From positions 1,116,001 to 1,180,000 of the forward strand of contig JADJWH010000001.1 of assembly GCA_016716465.1 (NCBI GenBank): a stretch of 64,000 nt of DNA, written 5' to 3'. The position numbers and the translations under genes are program-made. This document shows positions 49,895 through 57,854 of the stretch, one piece after another (position 1 is the stretch's first letter; every line of letters begins with the position of its first letter). Under the pieces are notes generated by a model, which ran no database searches, had not been told where the DNA came from, and worked only from the letters and a program-made list of their open reading frames with translations. This DNA is from Gammaproteobacteria bacterium. GTDB lineage: Bacteria > Pseudomonadota > Gammaproteobacteria > SZUA-140.

Positions 49895-51514
49895 TTACTC
49901 CGCCCCCACCCAGTTCCTGACCACCTGGGCGGTGCGCCTCGGATCCTGCGCGGCCAGCGTGCGCGCCATGTTCAGATTGGTATCCAGATTGCCGCCGCCT
50001 GCGCCCCCGGGCAGCGCCGCCGGGCGCATCCCGCCGCTCAGGGTCAGCTGGTCCTCCGCCATCTGGCCCTCGCCGTGCGGCAAGGCCTGCGGTATCGCCT
50101 TTCCCTTCGCGGCGAGCTCGCGCAGGACCGGCCGCAGGACGCCGAAGATCAGGAAGAGTACGATCCCGATACCGAGCGCCTGCTTGGCGATATCCCACAC
50201 GTTCAGCTGCTCGAACATGGACGGCTCGGGGAGCTCTTCCGGCGCCGGCGGCAGCGTGAAGGACTGGTTGATCACATTGACGCTGTCGCCGCGCTCGGCA
50301 TCGAACCCGATCGCCTCCTTCACCAGGTTGGTGATGCGCGCGATCTCCTCCTCGCTGAGCGGTTCACGCACCGTGTCGCCGTCCTCATTGACCGTCGCGC
50401 GGTCGTCGATCACCACGGCGGCCGACAGGCGCGTGATGGCCGCGCCGTTGCGCTTGGTGTGACTGATGGTCTTGTCGATCTCATAGTTGCGCGTGGTGCG
50501 CTGGACCGAACTGCCGGCCGGCGCGGCCGAATCGGCCGTCTGGGCCGCCGCGCCGGTCGAGGGGGCCTGATTGGACAGACTGCCGGGCACGCCGCCGAGC
50601 GACTGGGACGACAGGGTCTTCTCATCGACCGTCTGCTCGCTGCGCACCGCGGGCGGATTCGGATTGAAGCTTTCCTGGGTCTCCTCGGTCACGGTGAAAT
50701 CCAGATTGGCGTTGACCTGCGCCTTGACCGCCCCGAGACCGGCGATCGGGGTCACGATGTCCTCGATACGCTTGGTGTAATACGCCTCGATGCGCTTGCG
50801 GTAATCGAACTGCGTGGCGGTCAGACGCATGTCGTCGCCCGCCTCGGGCTGGGTCAGCAGGCGCCCCTGCTGGTCCACGATCGTGACCTGGTCGACGTCG
50901 AGGTTGGGGATGCTGGCCGCGACCATATGCCCGATCGCGGCAACCTGGCCTTCATCCAGGCTGCGACCGGCATACAGGTCGACCATGACCGAGGCGGTCG
51001 GCTTTTTCTGACTGCGGACGAAGGCCGTCTGCTTGGGGATGGCGAGATGAACCCGCGCCGCGCGCACCGAGCTGATCGAGGCGATGGTCTGCGCCAGCTC
51101 GCCCTCGAGCGCGCGCTGGTAGCGCGCGTTTTCCATGAACTGGCTGACCCCGAACCCCTTCTGGTTGTCGAGCAGCTCGAAACCGGCACCGACGCCCTTG
51201 GGCAGCCCCTCACCGGCCAGTTTGAGTCGCGCCTCGTGCACCTGGTCCGCCGGGACCAGCACCGTGCCGGCGCCGTCGGCCAGTTCGTAGGCGATGCCGG
51301 ATTTCTGCAACGATTGCACCACCGCGGCCGAATCCTGCTCGGCCAGCCCGCTGTACAGCATGCGATAGCTCGGTTTCTGGGACCACAATACCACCGCGAC
51401 GCCGATGGCCACGCTGGCCGCGAGGCCCGCCATCAAACCGAACTGGCGCAGCAGGGTAAGGCCGTAAAACCCCCGTGCCGGCATCACCACATTATCCTTC
51501 GTCACTACCGCCAT
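49895..51514 (-). CDS. fliF: flagellar MS-ring protein FliF
   Basis: Forms the MS ring in the inner membrane, 539 aa. Two membrane helices (about 29-49 and 434-454) flank the periplasmic ring-building motifs RMLYSGLAEQDSAAVVQSL, VHLAIPKQTAFVRSQKKPTA and YEIDKTISHTKRNGAAITRL. A short C-terminal FliG-binding tail ends AQVVRNWVG. It lies 62 nt downstream of fliE. Confidence 0.97.
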   Translation of the reverse strand: MAVVTKDNVVMPARGFYGLTLLRQFGLMAGLAASVAIGVAVVLWSQKPSYRMLYSGLAEQDSAAVVQSLQKSGIAYELADGAGTVLVPADQVHEARLKLAGEGLPKGVGAGFELLDNQKGFGVSQFMENARYQRALEGELAQTIASISSVRAARVHLAIPKQTAFVRSQKKPTASVMVDLYAGRSLDEGQVAAIGHMVAASIPNLDVDQVTIVDQQGRLLTQPEAGDDMRLTATQFDYRKRIEAYYTKRIEDIVTPIAGLGAVKAQVNANLDFTVTEETQESFNPNPPAVRSEQTVDEKTLSSQSLGGVPGSLSNQAPSTGAAAQTADSAAPAGSSVQRTTRNYEIDKTISHTKRNGAAITRLSAAVVIDDRATVNEDGDTVREPLSEEEIARITNLVKEAIGFDAERGDSVNVINQSFTLPPAPEELPEPSMFEQLNVWDIAKQALGIGIVLFLIFGVLRPVLRELAAKGKAIPQALPHGEGQMAEDQLTLSGGMRPAALPGGAGGGNLDTNLNMARTLAAQDPRRTAQVVRNWVGAE

Positions 51515-51576
51515 CTTGCCTCCAGAAACCGTTCCTCAACTGAATCATTCCGGCCCGAACTCCGTAGCCGGCCGCG

Positions 51577-51903
51577 TCAGATCTGCATGTTCATGATGTC
51601 CTGATATGCGCTGACCAGGCGGTTGCGTACCTGCATCATGAGCTGGAATTCGATGCTCGCCTTCTGCGAGGCGATCATGACGCGGGAAATGTCGACGCTC
51701 TCGTCGCCACGCTGGAACGCCTCCTTGAGTGCGGCCGATTCCTGCTGGGCGTCGTTGACGTTGTTGACCGCCCGCGACAGCATGTCCGAGAAATCGATCC
51801 CGGCCGCCCCGCCACCACCCTGCGCCGGCGAACCGCCGGCAGCCGTGGCCATCGACCGTAACTGGGAGATCAGCTGAGTGGGGTTGATATCCGTCATGAT
51901 CAC
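51577..51903 (-). CDS. fliE: flagellar hook-basal body protein FliE
   Basis: Links the MS ring to the rod, 108 aa. The conserved end is clear: SRVMIASQKASIEFQLMMQVRNRLVSAYQDIMNMQ, preceded by FSDMLSRAVNNVNDAQQESAALKEAFQRGD. A glycine-rich stretch lies near residue 25. It is the first gene of fliEFGHIJK and has its own sigma-54 promoter 55-70 nt upstream. Confidence 0.95.
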   Translation of the reverse strand: MIMTDINPTQLISQLRSMATAAGGSPAQGGGGAAGIDFSDMLSRAVNNVNDAQQESAALKEAFQRGDESVDISRVMIASQKASIEFQLMMQVRNRLVSAYQDIMNMQI

Positions 51904-51957
51904 ATCTCCTCGCCGCGCATGCGCCGGCCCTGGGTCCTCATTTCGATCCCTTCCCTA

Positions 51958-51973
51958 TGCACGTTCCGAGCCA
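51958..51973 (-). promoter_or_regulatory. candidate sigma-54 promoter for the fliE operon
   Basis: On the minus strand TGGCTC-GGAAC-GTGCA has GG-N10-GC spacing and fits the sigma-54 consensus except two bases. It overlaps no more than the last bases before the fleR stop (51975). Transcription would start near 51946, about 43 nt before fliE. Control by FleR or FleQ is the expected pattern in this regulon type. Confidence 0.65.
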
Positions 51974-51974
51974 G

Positions 51975-53315
51975 TCAGTCCGGCAACTCGATGCCGGCCT
52001 CGCGCAAGCGCGCCAGCTTGTAGCGCAAGGTGCGCTCGCTGATGCCAAGCTGCCGGGCGGCCGCGCGGCGGCTTCCTCGTACGGAGCCCAGCGTATCCAG
52101 GATCAGCTGCTGTTCACGGCCGCGCAGGTCCTCGCCCAGCCCGGGGGTCCGGGCTGCGTCCATGGCCTGCGCCGCCGGCGCGGGGCAGACCGCCTCGATC
52201 TGCAGGTCCACGGCGTCGATCACGGCCCCGGCCTGCAGGATCAAGGCGCGCTGGATGACATTGTCGAGCTCACGCACGTTGCCCGGCCAGCCGTGGCCGA
52301 GCAGGCGCTGCCCGGCGGCAGCGGTCAACTCGGGCACCGCGCGGCCCTGCGCGCGCGCGCCGTGTCCCAGCATCCTGCGCGCCAGCGGCAGGATGTCCGC
52401 GCCGCGCTCGCGCAACGGCGGCAGATGCAGCGGAAATACATTGAGCCGGTAGAACAGGTCTTCGCGGAACCGGCCGGCGCCCACCTCCTCGCGCAGGTTA
52501 CGGTTCGACGTGGCGAGGATACGGACGTCGAGCGCTATCACGCCGCGCCCGCCCAGTCGCTCCACCTCGCGTTCCTGCAGCACGCGCAACAGCTTCGCCT
52601 GCAGACCGAGATCCATCTCGGAGATCTCGTCCAGCAGCAGGGTTCCGTGCTGTGCCTGTTCGAATTTCCCCGGACACGCGGTGTAGGCCCCGGTGAAGGC
52701 GCCCTTTTCATAGCCGAACAGGGTCGCTTCCAGCATATTGTCCGGGATCGCGGCACAGTTGATCGCGACGAAGGCCTGCTGGGCGCGCGGCGAATGGCGG
52801 TGGATATGGCGCGCCAGCACCTCCTTGCCGACGCCGCTCTCTCCCGTGATCATGATGGTCGCGTCGGTCGCGGCGACACGACGCGCCAGGTTCGCCACAT
52901 AACGGCTGGCCGGATCGGTCGCCACCATTTCGTCGCCGGCAGCGGCCTGCGCCATATGGCGCCCGACCATCTCCAGCAGTCGCGCGGCATCGAACGGTTT
53001 CACCAGATAATCCACCGCGCCCGCCTGCATGGCCTGCACGGCCTGCTGGATGGTGCCGTAGGCGGTCATCATCAGCACCGGGATCTCGGGCCGGTTGCTG
53101 CGGATATGGTTGAGCAGGGCGTAGCCATCCATCGGCTTCATCTGCACGTCGCTGATCACCATCCCGATGCCCCCGGCGCGTTCCGCCAGCACACGGACCG
53201 CCTCCGAGCCGTCGTGCGCCGCGGCCACCGGATAGCCGGCCAGATCGAGCGAATCGCACAGCGCCTCGCGCAGCGCCGGCTCGTCCTCGACGACAAGCAC
53301 GGTGGAATGAGTCAT
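51975..53315 (-). CDS. fleR: two-component sigma-54 activator FleR/FlrC
   Basis: NtrC-type response regulator of 446 aa for mid-class flagellar genes. The receiver domain has phospho-acceptor D56 (VISDVQM). The AAA+ domain has Walker A GESGVGKE at 158-165 and the sigma-54 contact loop GAFTGA at 205-210. A Fis-type helix-turn-helix ends the protein (RRAAARQLGISERTLRYKLARLRE). The start MTHSTVLVVEDEPALRE at 53315 has GAGG 8 nt upstream; the frame is open far into fleS. It follows fleS by 56 nt. Confidence 0.95.
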   Translation of the reverse strand: MTHSTVLVVEDEPALREALCDSLDLAGYPVAAAHDGSEAVRVLAERAGGIGMVISDVQMKPMDGYALLNHIRSNRPEIPVLMMTAYGTIQQAVQAMQAGAVDYLVKPFDAARLLEMVGRHMAQAAAGDEMVATDPASRYVANLARRVAATDATIMITGESGVGKEVLARHIHRHSPRAQQAFVAINCAAIPDNMLEATLFGYEKGAFTGAYTACPGKFEQAQHGTLLLDEISEMDLGLQAKLLRVLQEREVERLGGRGVIALDVRILATSNRNLREEVGAGRFREDLFYRLNVFPLHLPPLRERGADILPLARRMLGHGARAQGRAVPELTAAAGQRLLGHGWPGNVRELDNVIQRALILQAGAVIDAVDLQIEAVCPAPAAQAMDAARTPGLGEDLRGREQQLILDTLGSVRGSRRAAARQLGISERTLRYKLARLREAGIELPD

Positions 53316-53371
53316 GTCCGGCACCTCTTCTTTGATTGCATTGATCATGAAGCGGAATCCCGACGCGGGCC

Positions 53372-54559
53372 TCAGGTCTGGTCCACGGCCAGCGGCAGGC
53401 GCACCCCGACGGTGGCGCCGTGTCCGGGCTCGGATTCGATCCACAACACGCCGCCATGCGCCTGCACGACCGCCTGGGCCACGGCGAGGCCAAGACCTGT
53501 CCCGTGCGATTTGGTGGTGAAAAACGGCTCCAGGATGCGCTCCCTCAACGCGGGATCGATGCCGGGACCGTCGTCCTTGAGCAGAAACTCGACGGATTCC
53601 ATGCCGGCGACCCGCCGCGCCAGGAATCCCAGATGACCGTAGACGGGCCGTTCCGCGGGCGCATCGCCGCGGCAGGCCTGGATCGCGTTCTCCAGCAGAT
53701 TCTGCAATACCGCGACCAGGGCATCGGGATTCCCGCGCAGCCGCGTGTCACCACTGTCGTCGATGACCTCGAGCCGGCATCCGCCCGCGCGCGCCAGCGG
53801 TTCCGACAGGCGTCGAAATGCGTCGACCAGTGCAGCGGCGCTGAAGGTCTCGCTGGGAAAGGAGCCGCCGCGGGCGAACATCAGCATGTCCCGCACCAGC
53901 GTGTCGAGATGATCGAGGCAGGAGCGGATCTTTTCGATCCCGCGCCGCTGCGCCGGCGAAGTCGGCCCACGGTCCTCGAGCTGAGAGACATACAACAGGC
54001 TGGCGGCCAGCGGGGTACGGATCTGATGCGCAAGGGCGGCGGCCATCTCGCCCATCGAGGCGAGGCGCTGCTGGCGCTGCATCAGGGCCTGCATTGCGCG
54101 CGAGTCGGTCACCTCGTGAATCAGGATGACCTGCCCCGGCTCGTCCTCGAGCGGATTGGTGGCGAGCGCAACCAGGCGGCCGTCGGTCAGGCGCAGATCG
54201 CCGAGCCGGCACTGCGCGGCAAAGGACCGGCGGATCACCTCGAACCAGAAGGCGCCGGCCAGCGGCTCACCGAGCAGATCGATCGCGGCCCGGTTGCACT
54301 GGGCGACACGACCGTCGCCATCGAGCACGACGACCCCGGCGGGCAAGGCATCCAGCACCGGCTGCAGGTGACGGGTGGACTGCGGCCTCCCCCTGACGAG
54401 GTCGGGGGCGGTGTCGGGCCCGGCCGCAAAGCGGCGGGTGATCTCCGCAAGATGACGCTCCAGCAACTGGTACGAAGAGGTCAGCTGCTCCGAGACGCGA
54501 TTGAAATGGTCGAAGGCATCCGTCAAGCGTTGCGCTTGGCGCGTTACGGTCTGATCCAT
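53372..54559 (-). CDS. fleS: sensor histidine kinase FleS/FlrB
   Basis: Soluble kinase partner of FleR, 395 aa, without a membrane segment. A PAS-like domain (about 60-150, LPAGVVVLDGDGRVAQCNRAAIDLLG) precedes the H box AAALAHQIRTPLAAS with H178, and the ATPase part has NLLENAIQAC, DDGPGIDPALRERILEPFFTTKSHGTGLGLAVAQAV. I chose ATG 54559 (MDQTVTRQAQRLTDAFD). The TTG of the longer frame at 54634 lies inside the sigma-54 -12 element, so it cannot be in the transcript from that promoter. Confidence 0.94.
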   Translation of the reverse strand: MDQTVTRQAQRLTDAFDHFNRVSEQLTSSYQLLERHLAEITRRFAAGPDTAPDLVRGRPQSTRHLQPVLDALPAGVVVLDGDGRVAQCNRAAIDLLGEPLAGAFWFEVIRRSFAAQCRLGDLRLTDGRLVALATNPLEDEPGQVILIHEVTDSRAMQALMQRQQRLASMGEMAAALAHQIRTPLAASLLYVSQLEDRGPTSPAQRRGIEKIRSCLDHLDTLVRDMLMFARGGSFPSETFSAAALVDAFRRLSEPLARAGGCRLEVIDDSGDTRLRGNPDALVAVLQNLLENAIQACRGDAPAERPVYGHLGFLARRVAGMESVEFLLKDDGPGIDPALRERILEPFFTTKSHGTGLGLAVAQAVVQAHGGVLWIESEPGHGATVGVRLPLAVDQT

Positions 54560-54629
54560 GCGCTTCCGTCCCCGTCGCAGTGTCGATTCAACGGCGGAAT
54601 CGATGATCGATTCCGCCGCCAGGACAGGG

Positions 54630-54645
54630 AGCAATAAGCGTGCCG
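54630..54645 (-). promoter_or_regulatory. sigma-54 promoter for fleSR
   Basis: On the minus strand CGGCAC-GCTTA-TTGCT matches TGGCAC-N5-TTGCW at all but the first base and has GG-N10-GC spacing. Transcription should start near 54618, about 60 nt before the fleS ATG. Activation by FleQ is expected from the Pseudomonas model. Confidence 0.82.
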
Positions 54646-54704
54646 GATTTTATTTAACAGGTTTTACAGATAGTTGGATTAGAGACAGGGATGTGACGTC
54701 AAAC

Positions 54705-56126
54705 TTACGTCACTTCGTCCGTGCGCTGTAATCCGTATTTGCGCAGCTTCTCCACCAGCGTGGTCCGGCGCAGTCCCAAGCGGTTGGCCGCATGCGCCAC
54801 GATGCCGTCGGCATCGTCCAGGGCCTGCTTGATCAGATTGCACTCGAGGTTGGTCAGGTGCTGTTTCAGATCGATACCGTCACGCGGCAGACGCGGCACA
54901 TCGAGATTGCCGACGGTGATCAGGTTCTCCTCGGCGATCACCGCATCCTTCAATTCGCCCGATTCCGGCTGATATCTCTCGGACAGATCGTGCATATCGA
55001 CGACGCCGTACGGGTACATGATGACGAGCCGCTCGATGACATTGGCGAGTTCACGCACATTGCCCGGCCAGTGGTACTGCGAAAGCGCCATGATCGCGGA
55101 CTGAGTCAGACGCACCGAGCCCCGCTTCTCATGCTCGAGCCGGGTGATCAACTCCTTGATCAGCAGGGGAATGTCCTCCGACCGATCGCGCAGCGGCGGC
55201 ATCTCGATCGGGAACACGTTGAGACGATAGTACAGATCCTCGCGGAACTTGCCTTCCGCGATGGCCTTCTCGAGGTTGCGGTGCGTCGCCGCAATGATGC
55301 GGACGTCGGACGTGATGGTCTTGTTGCTGCCGACACGCTCGAAGGTCCGCTCCTGCAACACGCGCAGCAGCTTCACCTGCATGTGCATGCTCATGTCGCC
55401 GATCTCATCGAGGAACAGCGTGCCGCCCTCGGCCATCTCGAACCGGCCCTGGCGCGCGCTGATCGCCCCGGTGAAGGCGCCCTTTTCGTGCCCGAACAGT
55501 TCACTCTCCAGCAGTTCCGCCGGAATGGCGCCGCAGTTGATCGGGACGAACGGCTTGTTGCGTCGCGCCGAGTGATAATGGATGTTGCGCGCGACCACTT
55601 CCTTGCCGGTGCCGGATTCGCCCAGGATCAGGACAGTGGCGTCGGAACCGGCGACCTGCTCGATCAGGGTGCGTACCACGCGTATCGGCCGGCTGTTGCC
55701 GACGAGGCTGCGAAAGAGTTCGGGCGAATGGTCGCCCTGTCCTTCGCGTTGGCTGGCGCGGAACACCGCCGCCTGCTGCAGGATACCGGTGAGTTCTTTA
55801 TATTTCGGAGGATATTTGAGCTGACCGAGAAGGAGGGACTGGGTCTCGGGGGGGAGTTTCTTTCTGGCGCCGTTGCCGACCAGAACGATGGGCAAGCCGG
55901 CATCCCACTCATGGAGAGACCGGACCGTATTGAGCCAGCCCTCATCCACGGGATCGGTGGCCACGACCACAGCCCCCAGAGTCCCGGCCACGAGCCCGGA
56001 TTCCTTCCAGTTCCCCGGCTTGGCAAGCTGAATATTGTCGTAATCGATGAAATTCAGAATCGCTTTCAGACACTCGGATCGTTGCTGATCCTCGTCGACG
56101 ACAAGAACGGATTCCATTCGGCCCAC
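54705..56126 (-). CDS. fleQ: master flagellar regulator FleQ/FlrA (sigma-54 activator)
   Basis: Top-level activator of flagellar genes, 473 aa. A FleQ-type N-terminal domain lacks the phospho-Asp pocket of receivers. Walker A is GESGTGKE (169-176) and GAFTGA is at 216-221, followed by a Fis-type HTH (AHAANRLGLRRTTLVEKLRKYG). The c-di-GMP motif LFRS is at 137-140, and R180-N181 (VARNIHYHS) match the second set of c-di-GMP contacts in Pseudomonas FleQ, so c-di-GMP control is likely. The start is GTG 56126 (AGGAG 5 nt upstream) or ATG 56117. Confidence 0.95.
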   Translation of the reverse strand: MGRMESVLVVDEDQQRSECLKAILNFIDYDNIQLAKPGNWKESGLVAGTLGAVVVATDPVDEGWLNTVRSLHEWDAGLPIVLVGNGARKKLPPETQSLLLGQLKYPPKYKELTGILQQAAVFRASQREGQGDHSPELFRSLVGNSRPIRVVRTLIEQVAGSDATVLILGESGTGKEVVARNIHYHSARRNKPFVPINCGAIPAELLESELFGHEKGAFTGAISARQGRFEMAEGGTLFLDEIGDMSMHMQVKLLRVLQERTFERVGSNKTITSDVRIIAATHRNLEKAIAEGKFREDLYYRLNVFPIEMPPLRDRSEDIPLLIKELITRLEHEKRGSVRLTQSAIMALSQYHWPGNVRELANVIERLVIMYPYGVVDMHDLSERYQPESGELKDAVIAEENLITVGNLDVPRLPRDGIDLKQHLTNLECNLIKQALDDADGIVAHAANRLGLRRTTLVEKLRKYGLQRTDEVT

Positions 56127-56203
56127 CCCTTCTCCTAAGCTGCGTTGTGCAGGATTGTTATAGTCTTTATCTATATAGGTATAGGGTCCACAAAATGACC
56201 TAG

Positions 56204-56285
56204 AGCCTAACCCTTTTTAATTATGATGTCAAAAACTTGTCGCTCTCCATGGATCTATAATAACCAACTGATAATAATTGACAAT
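56204..56285 (-). promoter_or_regulatory. candidate sigma-70 promoters for fleQ
   Basis: Two pairs lie in the AT-rich 160-nt space upstream of fleQ, minus strand: TTGACA (56228-56233) with TAGGCT (56204-56209), 18 nt apart; and TTGTCA (56280-56285) with TATTAT (56258-56263), 16 nt apart. The low GC of this stretch stands out from its surroundings, as usual for promoter DNA. Neither pair is decisive. Confidence 0.45.
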
Positions 56286-56286
56286 A

Positions 56287-56862
56287 TCACGTGCGCCCCT
56301 GGTGGCGAGAATGCGCGATCTGTCTCCTGTGGTGACGGAAGATCAGTTTCTCGATCCAGCTTCGCAGGCTGTCGCTCATGTCCCGGTAGATCATCTCGAT
56401 CTGGAAATCCTCTCCGTCCGGCTCCACCTGCGTCACCTCGCCGTAGAAGGTGATCGGCGTCGGATACAGCCTGTTCAGATAGAGGTCCACGCTGATTGTG
56501 CCGCCGACGCGCGGGGCACTGGAAGATCGCCAGCGGATACCGGAACCGCTCATCTTGACTGGCACGGCGGCGGGAATGGACACATGCTCGGCCAGCAGTC
56601 GCGCCACCATGTCGAGCAGCAGGTTCAGTTTGAATTCGAGGCGGGACGGTTCATGGGCGCCATGATGGCCATGCTCATCGTCGGAGCCCTCGGCCCGATG
56701 TTCATCAAGAACGGAAAAGCCGCGCAGGATGCGCTCGTTGGACTGGCAGGCGCTCAATATCTCGGCGGTCGAGACATCGCTTTTAACATCGCGCCAGCCA
56801 AGCGGCAGGACGTCCTCATAGACCAGTCCTGCGCCGAATTGCGAATCATCGCCGTTCTCCAT
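56287..56862 (-). CDS. PilZ-like domain protein
   Basis: About 191 aa from MENGDDSQFGAGLVYEDVLPL at 56862. The N-terminal half is variable with helical LLLDMVARLLAEHVSI. The C-terminal half, PVKMSGSGIRWRSSSAPRVGGTISVDLYLNRLYPTPITFYGEVTQV, resembles a PilZ beta-barrel with an SxxG-like motif in place of the full DxSxxG, so c-di-GMP binding is uncertain. The upstream frame is open for another 128 codons, but its composition is that of the fliT antisense phase. No good ribosome site is seen. It lies between fleQ and fliT. Confidence 0.75.
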   Translation of the reverse strand: MENGDDSQFGAGLVYEDVLPLGWRDVKSDVSTAEILSACQSNERILRGFSVLDEHRAEGSDDEHGHHGAHEPSRLEFKLNLLLDMVARLLAEHVSIPAAVPVKMSGSGIRWRSSSAPRVGGTISVDLYLNRLYPTPITFYGEVTQVEPDGEDFQIEMIYRDMSDSLRSWIEKLIFRHHRRQIAHSRHQGRT

Positions 56863-56956
56863 GCAGGCAAAGATACTCGATCCCGTTTCGCCAGACAACA
56901 CGCGGCACAGCCGGAGCCGATGCTCGGTCGCGGTGGGATATGGGATCGGATGAAGC

Positions 56957-57319
56957 TCAGCCGGCCGAAGACTGCCGATAACAGGCGGCCGCCCGACGCT
57001 GATACGAACTGTCCGACAGCGCCTGCACAAGGCGCTGACTCTGGATTTTGCCGAGCTGGATGATGCGGTCGTTGATGTCACGCAAGGCGCGGATCCCGGC
57101 GGCGTCCGCCGCGCCGGGACCGGCGGCATGAAGGGTTTCGAATAACCGCGCGAGCATGGCGCCGCGCCGGGATTCGAGTTCGGGCAGATCGTCCCAGGCG
57201 CCCGCCTCGGCCTTCGCCAGCATCTCGCGGGAGAGGTCCAGGACATCGGCCAGCCCGGCGGTGGGTTCCACTGCGTTACCGCCGGATCGGGGCGAGAAAC
57301 TCGATGAACTCACGGTCAT
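56957..57319 (-). CDS. fliT: flagellar chaperone FliT-like protein
   Basis: A 120-aa, mostly helical protein overlapping the fliS stop by 4 nt. Two helices carry LADVLDLSREMLAKAEAGAWDDLPELESRRGAMLARLFE and AGIRALRDINDRIIQLGKIQSQRLVQAL, the pattern of FliT, the chaperone of the FliD cap. Sequence conservation of FliT is low, so the call rests also on position after fliDS. A serine/proline-rich N-terminus of 20 residues is unusual. Confidence 0.8.
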   Translation of the reverse strand: MTVSSSSFSPRSGGNAVEPTAGLADVLDLSREMLAKAEAGAWDDLPELESRRGAMLARLFETLHAAGPGAADAAGIRALRDINDRIIQLGKIQSQRLVQALSDSSYQRRAAACYRQSSAG

Positions 57320-57774
57320 CGGCCGCCGTACGTCTGCCCGGAACTGGCAACCGCCTTCTGCGCGTGATCCCGGATGACTTCCTGTGGAATCGCGTCCCAG
57401 CCCTCCTTGATCTGGCGCAACAGACCCGAGACTTCATTCAGACAGGAAACATCATTCTTGAGATTCGCCTCGGTAAGCCGAACCATCATGTAGTTGTAGA
57501 GATCCTCGAGGTTCTGCGTGACCTCGCCCCCGACGGACTTGTCCAGACTGACACGCAGCCCGTCGATGATGGAGACCGCCCAACTGATATGAGCCCCCTT
57601 CTGTGTCATGTCGCCGCGTTCCATGAAGCCGCGAGCCGCCGCGATCTTGTCCAGCGCCCCATCCATCAGCATCTGAATCAGACGGTGTGGCGAGGCATCG
57701 TCGACGGCGCCCTTCAGCCCTGTGTTCCTGTATTGCTTCATCGCCTGATAATTCCTTGAACCGAACTGGTCCAT
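57316..57774 (-). CDS. fliS: flagellin chaperone FliS
   Basis: Cytosolic chaperone that keeps flagellin unpolymerised, 152 aa. The start MDQFGSRNYQAMKQYRNTGL and DDASPHRLIQMLMDGALDKI are diagnostic, then KGAHISWAVSIIDGLRVSLDK and ENLEDLYNYMMVRLTEANLK-like NLEDLYNYMMVRLTEANLKN. It follows fliD by 80 nt and is coupled to fliT. Confidence 0.96.
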   Translation of the reverse strand: MDQFGSRNYQAMKQYRNTGLKGAVDDASPHRLIQMLMDGALDKIAAARGFMERGDMTQKGAHISWAVSIIDGLRVSLDKSVGGEVTQNLEDLYNYMMVRLTEANLKNDVSCLNEVSGLLRQIKEGWDAIPQEVIRDHAQKAVASSGQTYGGR

Positions 57775-57854
57775 CGATATGATCTCCCCTTATGCCTCTG
57801 TTCCCGTGTAGTCGCCGGCATGTGCCGGGATTCCCGCTTCCGAGCCGCTGGCGT

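Noticed and set aside
54560..54634. TTG start of FleS at 54634
   Set aside because: It coincides with the -12 part of the sigma-54 promoter, so it would be upstream of the transcript start.
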